NCBI RefSeq assembly: GCF_900155965.1
Contig: NZ_FTMG01000006.1
Coordinates: 186,001 to 250,000, forward strand
DNA length: 64,000 bases
Direction of reading: 5' to 3'
Source: Mucilaginibacter lappiensis
Lineage (GTDB): Bacteria; Bacteroidota; Bacteroidia; Sphingobacteriales; Sphingobacteriaceae
Each line of letters opens with the position of its first letter. The first letter of the stretch is position 1. The position numbers were made by a program, and so were the translations under genes. This document shows, one piece after another, positions 25,170 to 34,436 of this stretch. The notes beneath the pieces were generated by a model that worked only from the letters and a program-made list of their open reading frames with translations, was not told the origin of the DNA and did no database searches.

Positions 25170-28100
25170 TTAGCTACCTATTTTAATGGAAATATTAAAC
25201 AAATACATCTCCTGTGAAACAACCGTATCAAGTGTGACGATATATGGTGTGCTTTGTGTAACGCTGCAGCTGTAGGTTGGAGGAACAGGATCATTCGAAT
25301 TATAGCCTGCTCCTTGATTATATGAATTATTGATGGAGATACTTCCCACACTATCTGCATTATTATTATCGGTAATAACTAAAGTACCATACATTCCAAA
25401 AATATACCATGTAGCAGGTCCCGAAGACCCCTCTTCTACCTCCCAACAGGTACCCGCCACTGTTTGCAGGCCATAAGGCGTTATTGATCTGGTTGTATTA
25501 GCCTCCAGGGCACCACTCTGACCTGGTGAGCCGCTAAAATTACATCCGTTTCCTAATAAGCCATAAAAACTCGATATCGTAATCAAAAGTTCCTGATTTG
25601 TAAAATTTTGTATGTTTACAATAGCGCTGGCGCCAAAGCTTGATGGCGCAGAATCTTTGCCACCAACCCATACAATATATTCACGAGGCAAGTTCCATCC
25701 GTTGATACCCCTGAAGAAACTGATAGGATCAACCCCATTAGCCCAAACAACATCCATCATCTGTTGGTTTACCGTTGTAGTATAAATGTTCTGCGTGCCA
25801 TCATCATTATTTTCTACAAATGAGCCATCGCTTTGCAAACCCGCCGGGCTTAAGCTGCCCTGATTAGCATGCATAGTGGCACTAATCTTATAGCCGGTAT
25901 TTGCCGGCATCAGCGTTTGCAGTACACCAATGGTATATCCGCCAAGCAATTGATTCGCCTGCATCGGTGTCATGGTTGATGGCCAGAAAAGTGATGACAT
26001 GGTTCCTACGCTACGGGTCATATTATAAACAGCCCCCAATTTACCCCAATCAGATAAGATCAAAGCTTCTATCTGGCCCAACGTTGAGCCAATTGCTTCA
26101 AATTCATTTAAAAGCGCTTGCTGCATTTCCAAAACCGTCATTTCATAGTTATACATATTCTGCATAGCCTTATTAAATGCAGTTTCGTATTTTGCTGTCA
26201 TGGCGCTTGCCTTTGTCTGCTGTATCCCCTGGGATGTTGTAAACCCGGTTGCCATCAAATTAGCGATGCATGGCAAACCATCTTTTACAAATTTCCCCGC
26301 CATAGTGCCCACTTCCGGATCACCAACAAAAAGCCCGGCCGCATTGAGCGAGGTATAAGCCAGGCCCTCTATCAGATCACCTATCCAGCTCTTTTTCTTT
26401 TTTTGAGGTTGTATTTTTGTTTGTAAACCTTTGGGCAGCTCGCATCCTGTTACCAGTTCAGATAGTGTCATGGCCTGTGCCTGGCTCAACGACAGGTGAA
26501 GCGCGGTAGCCTGCGCAAAAAGCAACTGAACAGCTGTTGCCGCTGTTAATTCTTTATTTAACTGGGTTACAACACTTATCCAGTCTTCAAGCTCCTCTTT
26601 TGATGGCTTTGTTTTACCGGTTAATGCTCCATCATTTACAAGAGGCAGCAGAATCAGATTCATCTGCAATTGGTAATTACTTAAAGGAGCTGCAAGGTTG
26701 GCATATTGCACGCGGATACCATCGGGCAAACCAAGCTCTTGATTAATAGCCTTGTATGCGATGGCCTGGCCCGGTGTCCAGGCAGGAAAAGGTACCGGCG
26801 ATTGTTGCAGCGTTGTTTGCAAAGCCACCCCGGGCGAAAAATCCCAAAGCTGGAGGGCTGTCTTAGGACTATCGGAAAGGGCTGTTGTAATTGCATTTGA
26901 TGGCGCAGTAGTTGCTGACGCCGTAAGCGCCTGGCCACTATATTGATTAACGATAAGGCCTTCGAGGCTAACGGACCAAAGCTGAAACAGCTGCACATCC
27001 GGCTGGCGGGGATAGGCAACCACATTATTGGTATAGGTGGGATTTTGAGGTGTGCTAGTAGGGTCCACCTCCAGCGACAGTACTACATCCGGATCTGTAC
27101 CGCTTACAATGTAGCCCGGAAATTGAAACTGCCACATGGACAGGGCTGCAATATCCGACTTTTCATTTACCGTAGCTTGAAAGTTTCCTGAAGTGGCGCT
27201 GGCCGGCAATGAAAGAAACAGGCCTGCCACCTCATCTGTACCACCAACATTACGAATGGTAGTACTCTGTCCAAATGTTGGCGCATGGGGCAATACATAC
27301 CATAATTGGTTGCCGGTATCGTTAATTGCCGCTGCCGGCTGAAGCGTTATTGAACCATTTGGTGAACCGGCAGCCCAAAGCACCTGGTTTTGCCCCAGGT
27401 TTTGAAGAACACCACAGGGAACATCGCCTTTGTGCCCTTCTACAGCCAAGGGCTGGGAATAGTCCCAAAACCATTGCTGATTTGTTGAACCAGGCTGCAA
27501 ACCAGCAAGGGTCACAACACCACCGGCCGAAGCGCCCGTTAGTACCAGGTTAGGATTAACAGCGCTCACGATATTGCCATTAAACATTTTACGCCATAAC
27601 TGGTTTATTGATGCTTGCCCCTGTGGCAGCACATAACCACCAAGCGGCGGCGAGGCCTCCAAATTCCCATCGGCAGATACGGTAAGCAATAACGTGGCTG
27701 GAGCCCCCGGCGGTGTTAGTGAATTCTGAATGGTAAACCACTGTCCCGAAGGTTCTGGTATATAAGGTATCGTGTTCCAGACACCATTTGATGAAGTATC
27801 GAATGTAAATGTAATAACTTCGGTACCAGCTGTAGCAGTTCCATCATCTACATTTAAAAACCATACATTACCCGATGTACCTACAGCTATCGTCCCATTG
27901 CTGTATCTGTACCACTGCTGCCAGGCCTGGTTGGACTGAACTGGCTCAATCGTTACCTGCTGTTTACCATTACTGCTTGCCGTTAATGCCATGGAGCTGT
28001 CGAGCGCGCTGAATATGACACCATTGGCGTTGATTTGCCAGAGCTGATTAACCGCGCCAGGCTGCAAAGGCTCTATAACTACGCCGGCGCCCGCCTTAGC

Positions 28101-29123
28101 CACGGTACCAGAGACAGTTAAAACAAAAGGCGGTGCATCGGAACCGGCCGACACTTCGGTTGCCAGATAAAACCACTCACCAATGGGCATGCTTTGTGCC
28201 GAAAGGGTATACCAGGTTTCATCGCTCATATCATTGCTGCTGTTGAGGTGCCAGGCAATAACAATAGCGCCATTGGACTGATCTGCATCATTTACATTCA
28301 GGTACAATGCATTGTTATTAGTAGACAAACAGTTATTTTCATAACTCCATTGTTGTGCATATGAATCTGATACCCCCGTAAGTACTACCTGATCAGTACT
28401 ATTGCCATCATTGGGCAGCAATACCGACAGCAAGCCTGAATCTGACACCGAAGCGATAGTACCATCTCCATTAAATGCCCAAAGCTGCGATGGAGCACCT
28501 GGTTGCCACTGTTCAATTACTGCCCCAGATGCAGCTGCAGCCAGCATATATGGGTTAGTCCCGCTGTGAACATATCCGCTTAAAGCACTTTGGATATAAA
28601 ATTGATTATAGGGTAATAACACTTCGTCCGCAGCTTGCATAGCCCAAAGCTGCCCGGGTGACGGCGGGCTGTTTAAAGCAGCCGTACTTAGGTTAGGAGC
28701 TATCGAATTAGAATTATAAACAACCTGCGTATCAGGCGCGGTAATGGCTTCCTGCGTTTGCTTATTCACTATAGTATAGGAGCCCGGGGTACCGGCTATT
28801 GTCCAGTACTGACTGGGATCGCTGTAATTTCTTATACAGGCTATTACAGTTGATGAATTAACGCCCAGCACTATTAGTGGATCCGACGGACATATAATCA
28901 TACCCGTTGGTGTAAGAAACCAGGCACTGTTCCATGAAAACGTACCGGGGGTTATCGCCCATAAAATAATAGGCTGCCCAGCCCCTGCCACGCCTGCCGC
29001 TATATTCATAGCATTATTTGCAAAAACAGGGCTCGCCGCCGATACAAAATATAACTGGATGTTTGGCACAGGCGCTATGCCAATGGGGTTAGTGCTTAAA
29101 TTAGGTGTGTTGGAGATAGACAT
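25170..29123 (-). CDS. Giant lectin-like protein with QxW beta-trefoil-type repeats, helical domain and C-terminal beta domain
   Basis: 1317 residues without a recognisable signal peptide. Residues 1 to about 780 contain at least ten QLW/QQW-type motifs (for example QLWAFNGDGTIAS, QQWSYENN, QLWQINANG, QQWYRYSNG, QLWRKMFNGNIVS, QLWSVSLEG), the signature of ricin-type beta-trefoils. Residues about 800-1110 are helical, with a Lys-rich joint (QPQKKKKSW near 905) and an amphipathic/hydrophobic run (WIGDLIEGLAYTSLNAAGLF), then long helices (EMTVLEMQQALLNEFEAIG). Residues about 1110-1317 are beta-rich with GTCWEVEEGSSG. This order, lectins plus helical bundle plus beta domain, recalls pore-forming or insecticidal toxins, but no toxin family is identified. 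A carbohydrate-binding secreted or released effector is inference. Confidence 0.7.
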   Translation of the reverse strand: MSISNTPNLSTNPIGIAPVPNIQLYFVSAASPVFANNAMNIAAGVAGAGQPIILWAITPGTFSWNSAWFLTPTGMIICPSDPLIVLGVNSSTVIACIRNYSDPSQYWTIAGTPGSYTIVNKQTQEAITAPDTQVVYNSNSIAPNLSTAALNSPPSPGQLWAMQAADEVLLPYNQFYIQSALSGYVHSGTNPYMLAAAASGAVIEQWQPGAPSQLWAFNGDGTIASVSDSGLLSVLLPNDGNSTDQVVLTGVSDSYAQQWSYENNCLSTNNNALYLNVNDADQSNGAIVIAWHLNSSNDMSDETWYTLSAQSMPIGEWFYLATEVSAGSDAPPFVLTVSGTVAKAGAGVVIEPLQPGAVNQLWQINANGVIFSALDSSMALTASSNGKQQVTIEPVQSNQAWQQWYRYSNGTIAVGTSGNVWFLNVDDGTATAGTEVITFTFDTSSNGVWNTIPYIPEPSGQWFTIQNSLTPPGAPATLLLTVSADGNLEASPPLGGYVLPQGQASINQLWRKMFNGNIVSAVNPNLVLTGASAGGVVTLAGLQPGSTNQQWFWDYSQPLAVEGHKGDVPCGVLQNLGQNQVLWAAGSPNGSITLQPAAAINDTGNQLWYVLPHAPTFGQSTTIRNVGGTDEVAGLFLSLPASATSGNFQATVNEKSDIAALSMWQFQFPGYIVSGTDPDVVLSLEVDPTSTPQNPTYTNNVVAYPRQPDVQLFQLWSVSLEGLIVNQYSGQALTASATTAPSNAITTALSDSPKTALQLWDFSPGVALQTTLQQSPVPFPAWTPGQAIAYKAINQELGLPDGIRVQYANLAAPLSNYQLQMNLILLPLVNDGALTGKTKPSKEELEDWISVVTQLNKELTAATAVQLLFAQATALHLSLSQAQAMTLSELVTGCELPKGLQTKIQPQKKKKSWIGDLIEGLAYTSLNAAGLFVGDPEVGTMAGKFVKDGLPCIANLMATGFTTSQGIQQTKASAMTAKYETAFNKAMQNMYNYEMTVLEMQQALLNEFEAIGSTLGQIEALILSDWGKLGAVYNMTRSVGTMSSLFWPSTMTPMQANQLLGGYTIGVLQTLMPANTGYKISATMHANQGSLSPAGLQSDGSFVENNDDGTQNIYTTTVNQQMMDVVWANGVDPISFFRGINGWNLPREYIVWVGGKDSAPSSFGASAIVNIQNFTNQELLITISSFYGLLGNGCNFSGSPGQSGALEANTTRSITPYGLQTVAGTCWEVEEGSSGPATWYIFGMYGTLVITDNNNADSVGSISINNSYNQGAGYNSNDPVPPTYSCSVTQSTPYIVTLDTVVSQEMYLFNISIKIGS

Positions 29124-29321
29124 AATTTGGGGTTTTAGGTTATATATTTATAATAAATACGCACTATAAATTTAGCCATTCAAACAGGAACAATCATATT
29201 ATCATAATATTATTACAATTAATATGGCGATGATTTAACGCTGATTATCTATTATTTACATCTTTTTATTGATGATCACCCGGGTTCATTATACCAGCTT
29301 CGCGCTTTCGCGCTTAAAATG

Positions 29322-29336
29322 TATTTTTGCGAGGTA
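29322..29336 (+). promoter_or_regulatory. -7 promoter box (TATTTTTG) immediately before lpxH
   Basis: TATTTTTG at 29322-29329 fits TAnnTTTG exactly and ends only six bases before the ATG, so the transcript would be leaderless or nearly so. A clear -33 TTG is not seen at the expected distance. Confidence 0.5.
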
Positions 29337-30088
29337 TGGCAATCCGTAATAAACTTTACTTCGCTTCTGATTTTCATTTAGGCGCCGGCGGTTACGTTAA
29401 TAGCCGCGACCGTGAAGACCGGATAGTGCGCTGGCTGGATAGCATTAAAACCGATGCCGCCGAACTGTTTTTAATGGGCGATGTATTTGATTTTTGGTTT
29501 GAGTATAAAACCGTAGTACCCAAAGGTTATATCCGCTTTTTAGGCAAACTGGCCGAGCTTACGGATGCCGGTGTAAAGCTTTATCTTTTTAAGGGCAACC
29601 ACGATATGTGGATGTTTGATTATTTTGAAAATGAGCTGGGAGCTGTTATCATCAGCAATGAATTGAAGATAGAACGTAACGGCAAAAAGTTTTTCCTCCA
29701 TCATGGGGATGGCCTTGGCCCGGGAGACGGCTTTTATAAAGTGATGAAAAACTTTTTCAGGAGCGGCTTTTGTCAATGGCTTTTTGCCAGAATACACCCC
29801 AATCTGGGGGTTGGCATTGCTAATTATTGGTCGACACACAGCCGCATCAGCAACGAGAAAAAAGAAAATCCAAAATCTGGCGAGCAGGAATGGCTCGTAA
29901 CTTTTTGCCGTGAAGAACTGCAAACCAATTTTTACGATTACCTTATTTTCGGTCACCGACACCTGCCATTGGACATACAGCTAAACCCCAACAGCCGCTA
30001 CATTAACCTGGGCGAATGGGTGAATTACAACACCTACGCCGAGTTTGACGGAACCGAACTCAAGCTAAAGTATTTTGAAAAGCTTTAA
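29336..30088 (+). CDS. lpxH: UDP-2,3-diacylglucosamine diphosphatase LpxH
   Basis: LpxH hydrolyses UDP-2,3-diacylglucosamine to lipid X in lipid A synthesis, at the inner membrane surface. The 250-residue protein shows the calcineurin-like phosphoesterase metal motifs in order: ASDFHLG (about 10-16), MGDVFDFW (48-55), KGNHDMW (84-90), HHGDG (about 122-126) and FGHRHLPL (near 205). The start is ATG 29336; a TTG three codons upstream lies inside the promoter box. Its 3' end overlaps the convergent SHOCT gene by four bases. Confidence 0.92.
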   Translation: MAIRNKLYFASDFHLGAGGYVNSRDREDRIVRWLDSIKTDAAELFLMGDVFDFWFEYKTVVPKGYIRFLGKLAELTDAGVKLYLFKGNHDMWMFDYFENELGAVIISNELKIERNGKKFFLHHGDGLGPGDGFYKVMKNFFRSGFCQWLFARIHPNLGVGIANYWSTHSRISNEKKENPKSGEQEWLVTFCREELQTNFYDYLIFGHRHLPLDIQLNPNSRYINLGEWVNYNTYAEFDGTELKLKYFEKL

Positions 30089-30411
30089 TCTCTGTTTGAG
30101 TTTAAAATTTTGGCTTTTTGAATCTGATATTCGGCTTCTGTTATGGCACCGCTATCTAATAGCTGTTTATATTTTTTCAATTCATCCGCCGAGGATTGGT
30201 TAGGGAAGTTATAAAACTTTTGCTCATCAACCCTTTTGCTGCAATAAACTATAATTACACCAAATACACTCAAAAATAAGCCCAATAATAAACCTGCCAC
30301 AGGCCCTATTGTTCTGTTTAAACCTGCATTATATCCCCATATTGGCGGGATAATCATGATGCCAAATGCGATAATAATAAGAATGATTTCTGGTGCGCCT
30401 AGTCCACCCAT
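30085..30411 (-). CDS. SHOCT-domain small membrane protein
   Basis: 108 residues with two hydrophobic segments (ILIIIAFGIMIIPPIWGY near 8-28 and VAGLLLGLFLSVFGVIIVYC near 38-58). The C-terminal SHOCT motif is ELKKYKQLLDSGAITEAEYQIQKAKIL. SHOCT domains are thought to mediate oligomerisation or nucleic-acid contact in otherwise varied proteins; no specific function follows. The gene converges on lpxH with a four-base overlap of the coding ends. Confidence 0.85.
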   Translation of the reverse strand: MGGLGAPEIILIIIAFGIMIIPPIWGYNAGLNRTIGPVAGLLLGLFLSVFGVIIVYCSKRVDEQKFYNFPNQSSADELKKYKQLLDSGAITEAEYQIQKAKILNSNRD

Positions 30412-30553
30412 GATAAGTAAGATTTAAGTTGATGGTTAAATATATGGATTAGTTTTTTAATAATTTATGCTCTTATAACGCCAATATCTCTTTACTCACA
30501 ACTTCCCTATCCATAACTTACAATACACTGAATTATATATGCCTGAAAATATG

Positions 30554-30561
30554 TACTTTTG
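30554..30561 (+). promoter_or_regulatory. -7 promoter box (TACTTTTG) of the prfA transcript
   Basis: TACTTTTG matches TAnnTTTG. Transcription from here would start near 30566 and give a leader of about 100 bases that contains two overlapping mini-ORFs before prfA. No clear -33 TTG is present. Confidence 0.45.
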
Positions 30562-30576
30562 TGCGCTTTTTGCAGT

Positions 30577-30603
30577 ATGTCTGTAACCCGATCGAAAACA
30601 TGA
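30577..30603 (+). CDS. Mini-ORF 1 in the prfA leader (8 codons)
   Basis: ATG at 30577 encodes MSVTRSKT and stops at TGA 30601-30603. The stop overlaps the start of the next mini-ORF as ATGA. There is no independent evidence of translation; it is listed because of the overlap chain leading into prfA. Confidence 0.3.
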   Translation: MSVTRSKT

Positions 30604-30671
30604 AGAACTTTCCTGGCCGGACCATCATTAACTGCAGTATTGCCATAGATATTGAGGATAATATATGTTAG
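30600..30671 (+). CDS. Mini-ORF 2 in the prfA leader (23 codons), overlapping prfA
   Basis: ATG at 30600 encodes a 23-residue peptide beginning [20 protein letters not shown] and ending IC. Its TAG (30669-30671) lies five to seven bases inside prfA, whose ATG is at 30665. Such an overlap permits translational coupling or ribosome re-initiation, so termination efficiency at this stop could feed back on release-factor synthesis. The amber stop is one that RF1 itself reads. Inference, but directly testable. Confidence 0.4.
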   Translation: MKNFPGRTIINCSIAIDIEDNIC

Positions 30672-31738
30672 AGAAATTAGAACTGATATTTCAACGTTGG
30701 AAAAGTGTAGAAGGTGAATTGAGCAATCCGGAAGTAATGTCGGATATGAAGCGCTTTGCCCAGCTGAATAAGGAATATAAAGACCTTGCCAAAATTGTTG
30801 ATGAGTATAACATTTACCGCAACATCATGAGCAATATTGATACAAATAAACACATACTAGCCACAGAAAAAGACGAAGAATTTCGTGAAATGGCCAAATC
30901 AGAACTGGATGAGTTATTAACTCAGCAGGAAGAAATGGAAGAAACCATCCGCCTGATGCTGATACCTAAAGATCCGGAAGACAGCAAAAATGCCATGATT
31001 GAGATTCGTGGTGGTACCGGTGGTGATGAAGCAGCCCTATTTGCCGGCGACCTTTACCGCATGTACATGCGCTATTGCGAAAAACGCGGCTGGAAAACCG
31101 AACTGGTTGATTATACAGAAGGCACCAGCGGTGGTTATAAAGAAGTTGTATTTAACGTAATTGCCGAAGATGCTTACGGGAATTTAAAATATGAGTCGGG
31201 CGTTCACCGGGTACAACGTGTACCGGATACCGAAACACAGGGCAGGGTGCATACGTCGGCCGCTTCGGTAGTGGTATTACCCGAGGTTGATGAGTTTGAT
31301 ATCGACTTACAGGTAAGCGATATCCGTAAGGACCTTTTCTGCGCGTCGGGACCAGGTGGTCAATCGGTAAATACTACTTACTCCGCTGTTAGATTAACCC
31401 ACCTACCTACCGGTATAGTAGCACAATGCCAGGATCAAAAATCACAGTTAAAAAATTACGATAAGGCTTTACAGGTATTACGTTCACGTGTTTATGAAAT
31501 GGAATTACAGAAACACCTGGAAGAAACCTCTAAAAAACGTAAAACCATGGTTTCCACCGGCGACCGTTCTGCTAAGGTTCGTACCTACAATTATCCGCAG
31601 GGTCGTTTAACCGAACACCGCATTGGGCTTACTATATATAACCTACCCGGCGTAATGAATGGCGATCTGCAGGAAATAATGGAAGCCTTGCAATTTGCCG
31701 AGAATGCCGAAAAACTAAAAGAAGGAACAGTAGTTTAA
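30665..31738 (+). CDS. prfA: Peptide chain release factor 1
   Basis: RF1 recognises UAA and UAG in the ribosomal A site and triggers peptide release. The 357 residues include the stop-codon recognition motif PDT in [15 protein letters not shown] (near residue 188), and the catalytic GGQ at 231-233 inside SGPGGQSVN. The C-terminal [14 protein letters not shown] is standard. Length and start are typical. It is preceded by two overlapping mini-ORFs and followed by a strong terminator at 31791-31823. Confidence 0.97.
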   Translation: MLEKLELIFQRWKSVEGELSNPEVMSDMKRFAQLNKEYKDLAKIVDEYNIYRNIMSNIDTNKHILATEKDEEFREMAKSELDELLTQQEEMEETIRLMLIPKDPEDSKNAMIEIRGGTGGDEAALFAGDLYRMYMRYCEKRGWKTELVDYTEGTSGGYKEVVFNVIAEDAYGNLKYESGVHRVQRVPDTETQGRVHTSAASVVVLPEVDEFDIDLQVSDIRKDLFCASGPGGQSVNTTYSAVRLTHLPTGIVAQCQDQKSQLKNYDKALQVLRSRVYEMELQKHLEETSKKRKTMVSTGDRSAKVRTYNYPQGRLTEHRIGLTIYNLPGVMNGDLQEIMEALQFAENAEKLKEGTVV

Positions 31739-31790
31739 AAATATCCACTTCTGGTTTTTCGAGATCGGGAAAGGTTATTTGATGATATAT

Positions 31791-31826
31791 AAAATGCCAT
31801 AAGTATGTTACTTATGGCATTTTTAA
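31791..31826 (+). terminator. Intrinsic terminator of prfA, 15-bp stem
   Basis: AAAATGCCATAAGTA (31791-31805) pairs perfectly with TACTTATGGCATTTT (31809-31823) over a TGT loop, followed by further T residues. Confidence 0.9.
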
Positions 31827-32050
31827 TTTACAGGCAACCAGCTCCATCTAACCAACTGTAATCCAATTGTTAAAAAATGTAAAAACTATCGCGATGCGAT
31901 AATTACAATCCCTTTTTCATCTTATTTTCATATAAGGGGGCTACTTTAGCCCTTGTACAGTGATCATGTAGCGCTTTTGATAACACTTTCGTATTGTACT
32001 TAGCACTTCATAACACCGCTTATTTTTTTGACAATAACTAAATTTTATTT
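31827..32050. other. AT-rich non-coding interval upstream of apbE
   Basis: With the prfA terminator this makes a 312-base gene-free stretch. It has AT-rich sequence with words such as CATATAAGGGGGCTACTTTAGCCC, whose GGGGCTA and TAGCCC could form a short hairpin. It presumably holds the apbE promoter, but no exact TAnnTTTG at a fitting position is recognised. Confidence 0.4.
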
Positions 32051-32998
32051 ATGCTGGCAGTAAAAACTTTAACCAATAATTTAACCACTTACAGGCGTAG
32101 TGTACGCCTAATGGGTGATAAATTTGAAATTAGTGTAGTTGGGAACGATCCCCTACTGGCCGATGAACAAATTGATATTGCCATCAACGAAATTAACCGC
32201 GTTGAAAAATTACTGTCGGCTTTTAGCGAAGACAGTAATATTAATCAAATCAACCGCAATGCGGGTATCGAACCGGTGAAAGCGAATGCTGAAATTTTCA
32301 GACTGATTGACAGGGCACTTCAAATATCAGAGCTTACACACGGAGCATTTGACATGACTTACTTTACCGGCAACGCTTATACCAGTGACGATGCCATGCT
32401 TACCGAAAATGCCGATGTTAAAATAGCACCTTCGCCGGTAATGCTTACCAATTATAAAAACGTAGTGGTTGATGCCACTAAACAAACCGTTTTTTTAAAG
32501 GAAAAAGGCATGCGCATTGGCTTTGGCGCCAATAGTAAGGGGTATGCTGCCGACCGCGCCAAATACATTTTGCAAATGAATGGCGTAAGTAGCGGTGTTA
32601 TTAACGCAGGAGGCGATCTGCTAACCTGGGGTACACAGCCTAACCAAAAACCATGGACAGTTGGCACAGCCGATCCGGAACAAAGAAAACAACCATTTGC
32701 CCATCTGGACATCAGCAATATGGCCTTTGCCACATCCGTTAATGCCGAAAAATATGCCAGCATCAGCAACAAAAAATTTGTTAGCGTAATGACTGCTAAA
32801 AAAGGCTTCCCGGTAAGTGAGATCACCAGCGTGAGCATCATCAGCCCAACAGCCGAACTATCAGATGCTATGGCTTCACCACTGATTAACATTGGTGTTA
32901 ACGCAGGCCTGTATATGATTAACCAGCTAAATCAAATTGCCTGTATTATTATCGACGACCAAAACCGTATTTATACGTCAAAGGATGTTAGTATCTGA
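32051..32998 (+). CDS. apbE: FAD:protein FMN transferase (ApbE-like)
   Basis: 315 residues. ApbE transfers FMN from FAD to a Thr/Ser of target flavoproteins such as Nqr/Rnf subunits. Family features are the N-terminal LMGDKFEISVVG, the SAFSEDSNINQINRNAG segment, FGANSKGYAADRA, VINAGGDLLTWG and the metal-site-like SDAMASPLINIG near the C-terminus. Divergences are FDMTYFTGNAY where FDITVGPL is usual, and ASPL where ATAL is usual. No lipobox or signal peptide is seen, unlike many Gram-negative members. It is followed by its own terminator-like hairpin at 33059-33100 and seems monocistronic. Confidence 0.82.
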   Translation: MLAVKTLTNNLTTYRRSVRLMGDKFEISVVGNDPLLADEQIDIAINEINRVEKLLSAFSEDSNINQINRNAGIEPVKANAEIFRLIDRALQISELTHGAFDMTYFTGNAYTSDDAMLTENADVKIAPSPVMLTNYKNVVVDATKQTVFLKEKGMRIGFGANSKGYAADRAKYILQMNGVSSGVINAGGDLLTWGTQPNQKPWTVGTADPEQRKQPFAHLDISNMAFATSVNAEKYASISNKKFVSVMTAKKGFPVSEITSVSIISPTAELSDAMASPLINIGVNAGLYMINQLNQIACIIIDDQNRIYTSKDVSI

Positions 32999-33058
32999 TA
33001 CAAGCATTTATATTTAAACATATCATAATTATTCTGGCAAATCTGCAGCTTCATTACT

Positions 33059-33110
33059 CATCTGCCTTAACGCTTTGTATACAAAATGTTAAGGCAGATG
33101 GTATTTTATT
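33059..33110 (+). terminator. Intrinsic terminator of apbE
   Basis: CATCTGCCTTAAC at 33059-33071 pairs with GTTAAGGCAGATG at 33088-33100. Inside lies the palindrome TTTGTATACAAA, and GTATTTTATT follows. Together this is a 13-bp stem suited to ending the apbE transcript. Confidence 0.75.
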
Positions 33111-33188
33111 AACAGTATCCCTCCCCTTGGATTTAACTGTATAAATTGACCGATATTTGACAACAATTTTAAGTTTTTCATCCCCTCA

Positions 33189-33521
33189 ATGATAAAGTGG
33201 TTTGCGTATATTGTCCTGGTATTAATATTTGCACCATGTTTGTTATTTGCAGGCGCTAAAAACAGTCTGTCGGACCCCGTTTATAGCAAAATCCCACCCA
33301 TTCTGCACAATAAAATTCTGGCGGATACGATATTGGCAAAAAATGCGAAACAGGATGAAAAAAATAAAATTAAAGAGGTAGCAAAACCAAAAAAGCAGGC
33401 TAAGCCCACAAAGGTTGATGATTCAGGGGAACCCGTGACCTCTAAACCCAAACCCAAGAGACAACGCCGGCCAGAGGGCCTGGAACGCCCGCCGGAGATA
33501 CCCAGAAGAAATGGCAATTAA
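33189..33521 (+). CDS. Secreted Lys/Pro-rich protein
   Basis: 110 residues: signal peptide MIKWFAYIVLVLIFAPCLLFA, then a mature chain that becomes strongly basic and Pro-rich (VAKPKKQAKPTK, KPKPKRQRRPEGLERPPEIP). It is probably disordered in the periplasm, where it could bind anionic lipids or peptidoglycan. No family is recognised. It is the first gene of a tight four-gene run with the outer-membrane protein and two-component system downstream (30, 6 and 3 bases between genes). Confidence 0.65.
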   Translation: MIKWFAYIVLVLIFAPCLLFAGAKNSLSDPVYSKIPPILHNKILADTILAKNAKQDEKNKIKEVAKPKKQAKPTKVDDSGEPVTSKPKPKRQRRPEGLERPPEIPRRNGN

Positions 33522-33551
33522 CAGGTTAATAAAAAAATTTACCAATTATTG

Positions 33552-34430
33552 ATGAAGTACCTTTGCTTACTTTTTTTTATTGCCGGCAGCAATGCCCTGT
33601 ACGCTGCAGGTATTGACAGGAACCTCCTGACTATAGGTAACAGCTATCAGCTCAATGCCGATACCGATACTATTGTCAGAAAAAAATCGCTTTCTGTAGG
33701 TGTAAGTTATGGCAGCGATGCTTTGTTTTTTGGGCGTACAGGCCCCATCAAATATCCGTTCGTTACCGGCGATGCTATATATAACACTAAATCAGGCGTG
33801 TTTATATACGGTTCGGTACTCAAAGTATTAGGCTATGCCCCAGTTGATGAGGTTGATGTGGGTGGCGGTTATTTTTACAAGTTTTCAAAATCATTTTCGG
33901 GCGCGGTTAGTTACACCCGGTTCATATTTAACAAAAATGCCAATGTGATTAAGTCGGCATCGTCAAATGATATCAATTTTAAAAACGCCTACGACTGGAA
34001 ACTCTTTAAAACAACCATTATTCTGGATTATCTTTTTGGAAAATCGAATGATTTTTTTACTACCGTAAGCACCTCAAAATATTTCGAAACCAGCTGGAGC
34101 ATTTTTGACGATAAGGATTACCTGTCTTTCAACCCTTCATTCAACGTGATCGTGGGAACACAAAATTTTGTACAGCGTTATGAAGTTGATCATAACTATC
34201 AGTATGTTTTACCTCCAGCCGTATTAGAAAACCTCAACCTGAGCGCTGCGCGAAGAAACAGGATCTTCAACGTGCTTAATTATAGCTTTAAAGTACCAGT
34301 TGCCTATAATAGGCCGCATTATACGCTGGAAGCTTCCTGGCGCTATTCGATGCCCGTTAATGTGGAGGGAAGCCTCGAAAACAGGCGGGAATCATTTTTT
34401 AACTTTACATTTTACTACCTTTTTTATTAA
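33552..34430 (+). CDS. Outer-membrane beta-barrel protein of the two-component operon
   Basis: 292 residues with signal peptide MKYLCLLFFIAGSNALYAAG. Strand-rich repeats follow (KSLSVGVSYGSDALFFGR, GGGYFYKFSKSFSGAVSYTRF, HYTLEASWRYSMPVNV), with the last strand ending FTFYYLFY, a typical barrel C-terminus. The ATG at 33552 is used; the TTG just before it is not needed. It sits six bases upstream of the response-regulator gene, so it may be part of, or sensed by, that system. Confidence 0.75.
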   Translation: MKYLCLLFFIAGSNALYAAGIDRNLLTIGNSYQLNADTDTIVRKKSLSVGVSYGSDALFFGRTGPIKYPFVTGDAIYNTKSGVFIYGSVLKVLGYAPVDEVDVGGGYFYKFSKSFSGAVSYTRFIFNKNANVIKSASSNDINFKNAYDWKLFKTTIILDYLFGKSNDFFTTVSTSKYFETSWSIFDDKDYLSFNPSFNVIVGTQNFVQRYEVDHNYQYVLPPAVLENLNLSAARRNRIFNVLNYSFKVPVAYNRPHYTLEASWRYSMPVNVEGSLENRRESFFNFTFYYLFY

Positions 34431-34436
34431 CAGCGT

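Noticed and set aside
25170..29123. CRISPR or DNA tandem repeat array in the lectin gene
   Set aside because: The repeats are visible only at protein level (QxW motifs) and vary in DNA sequence and spacing.
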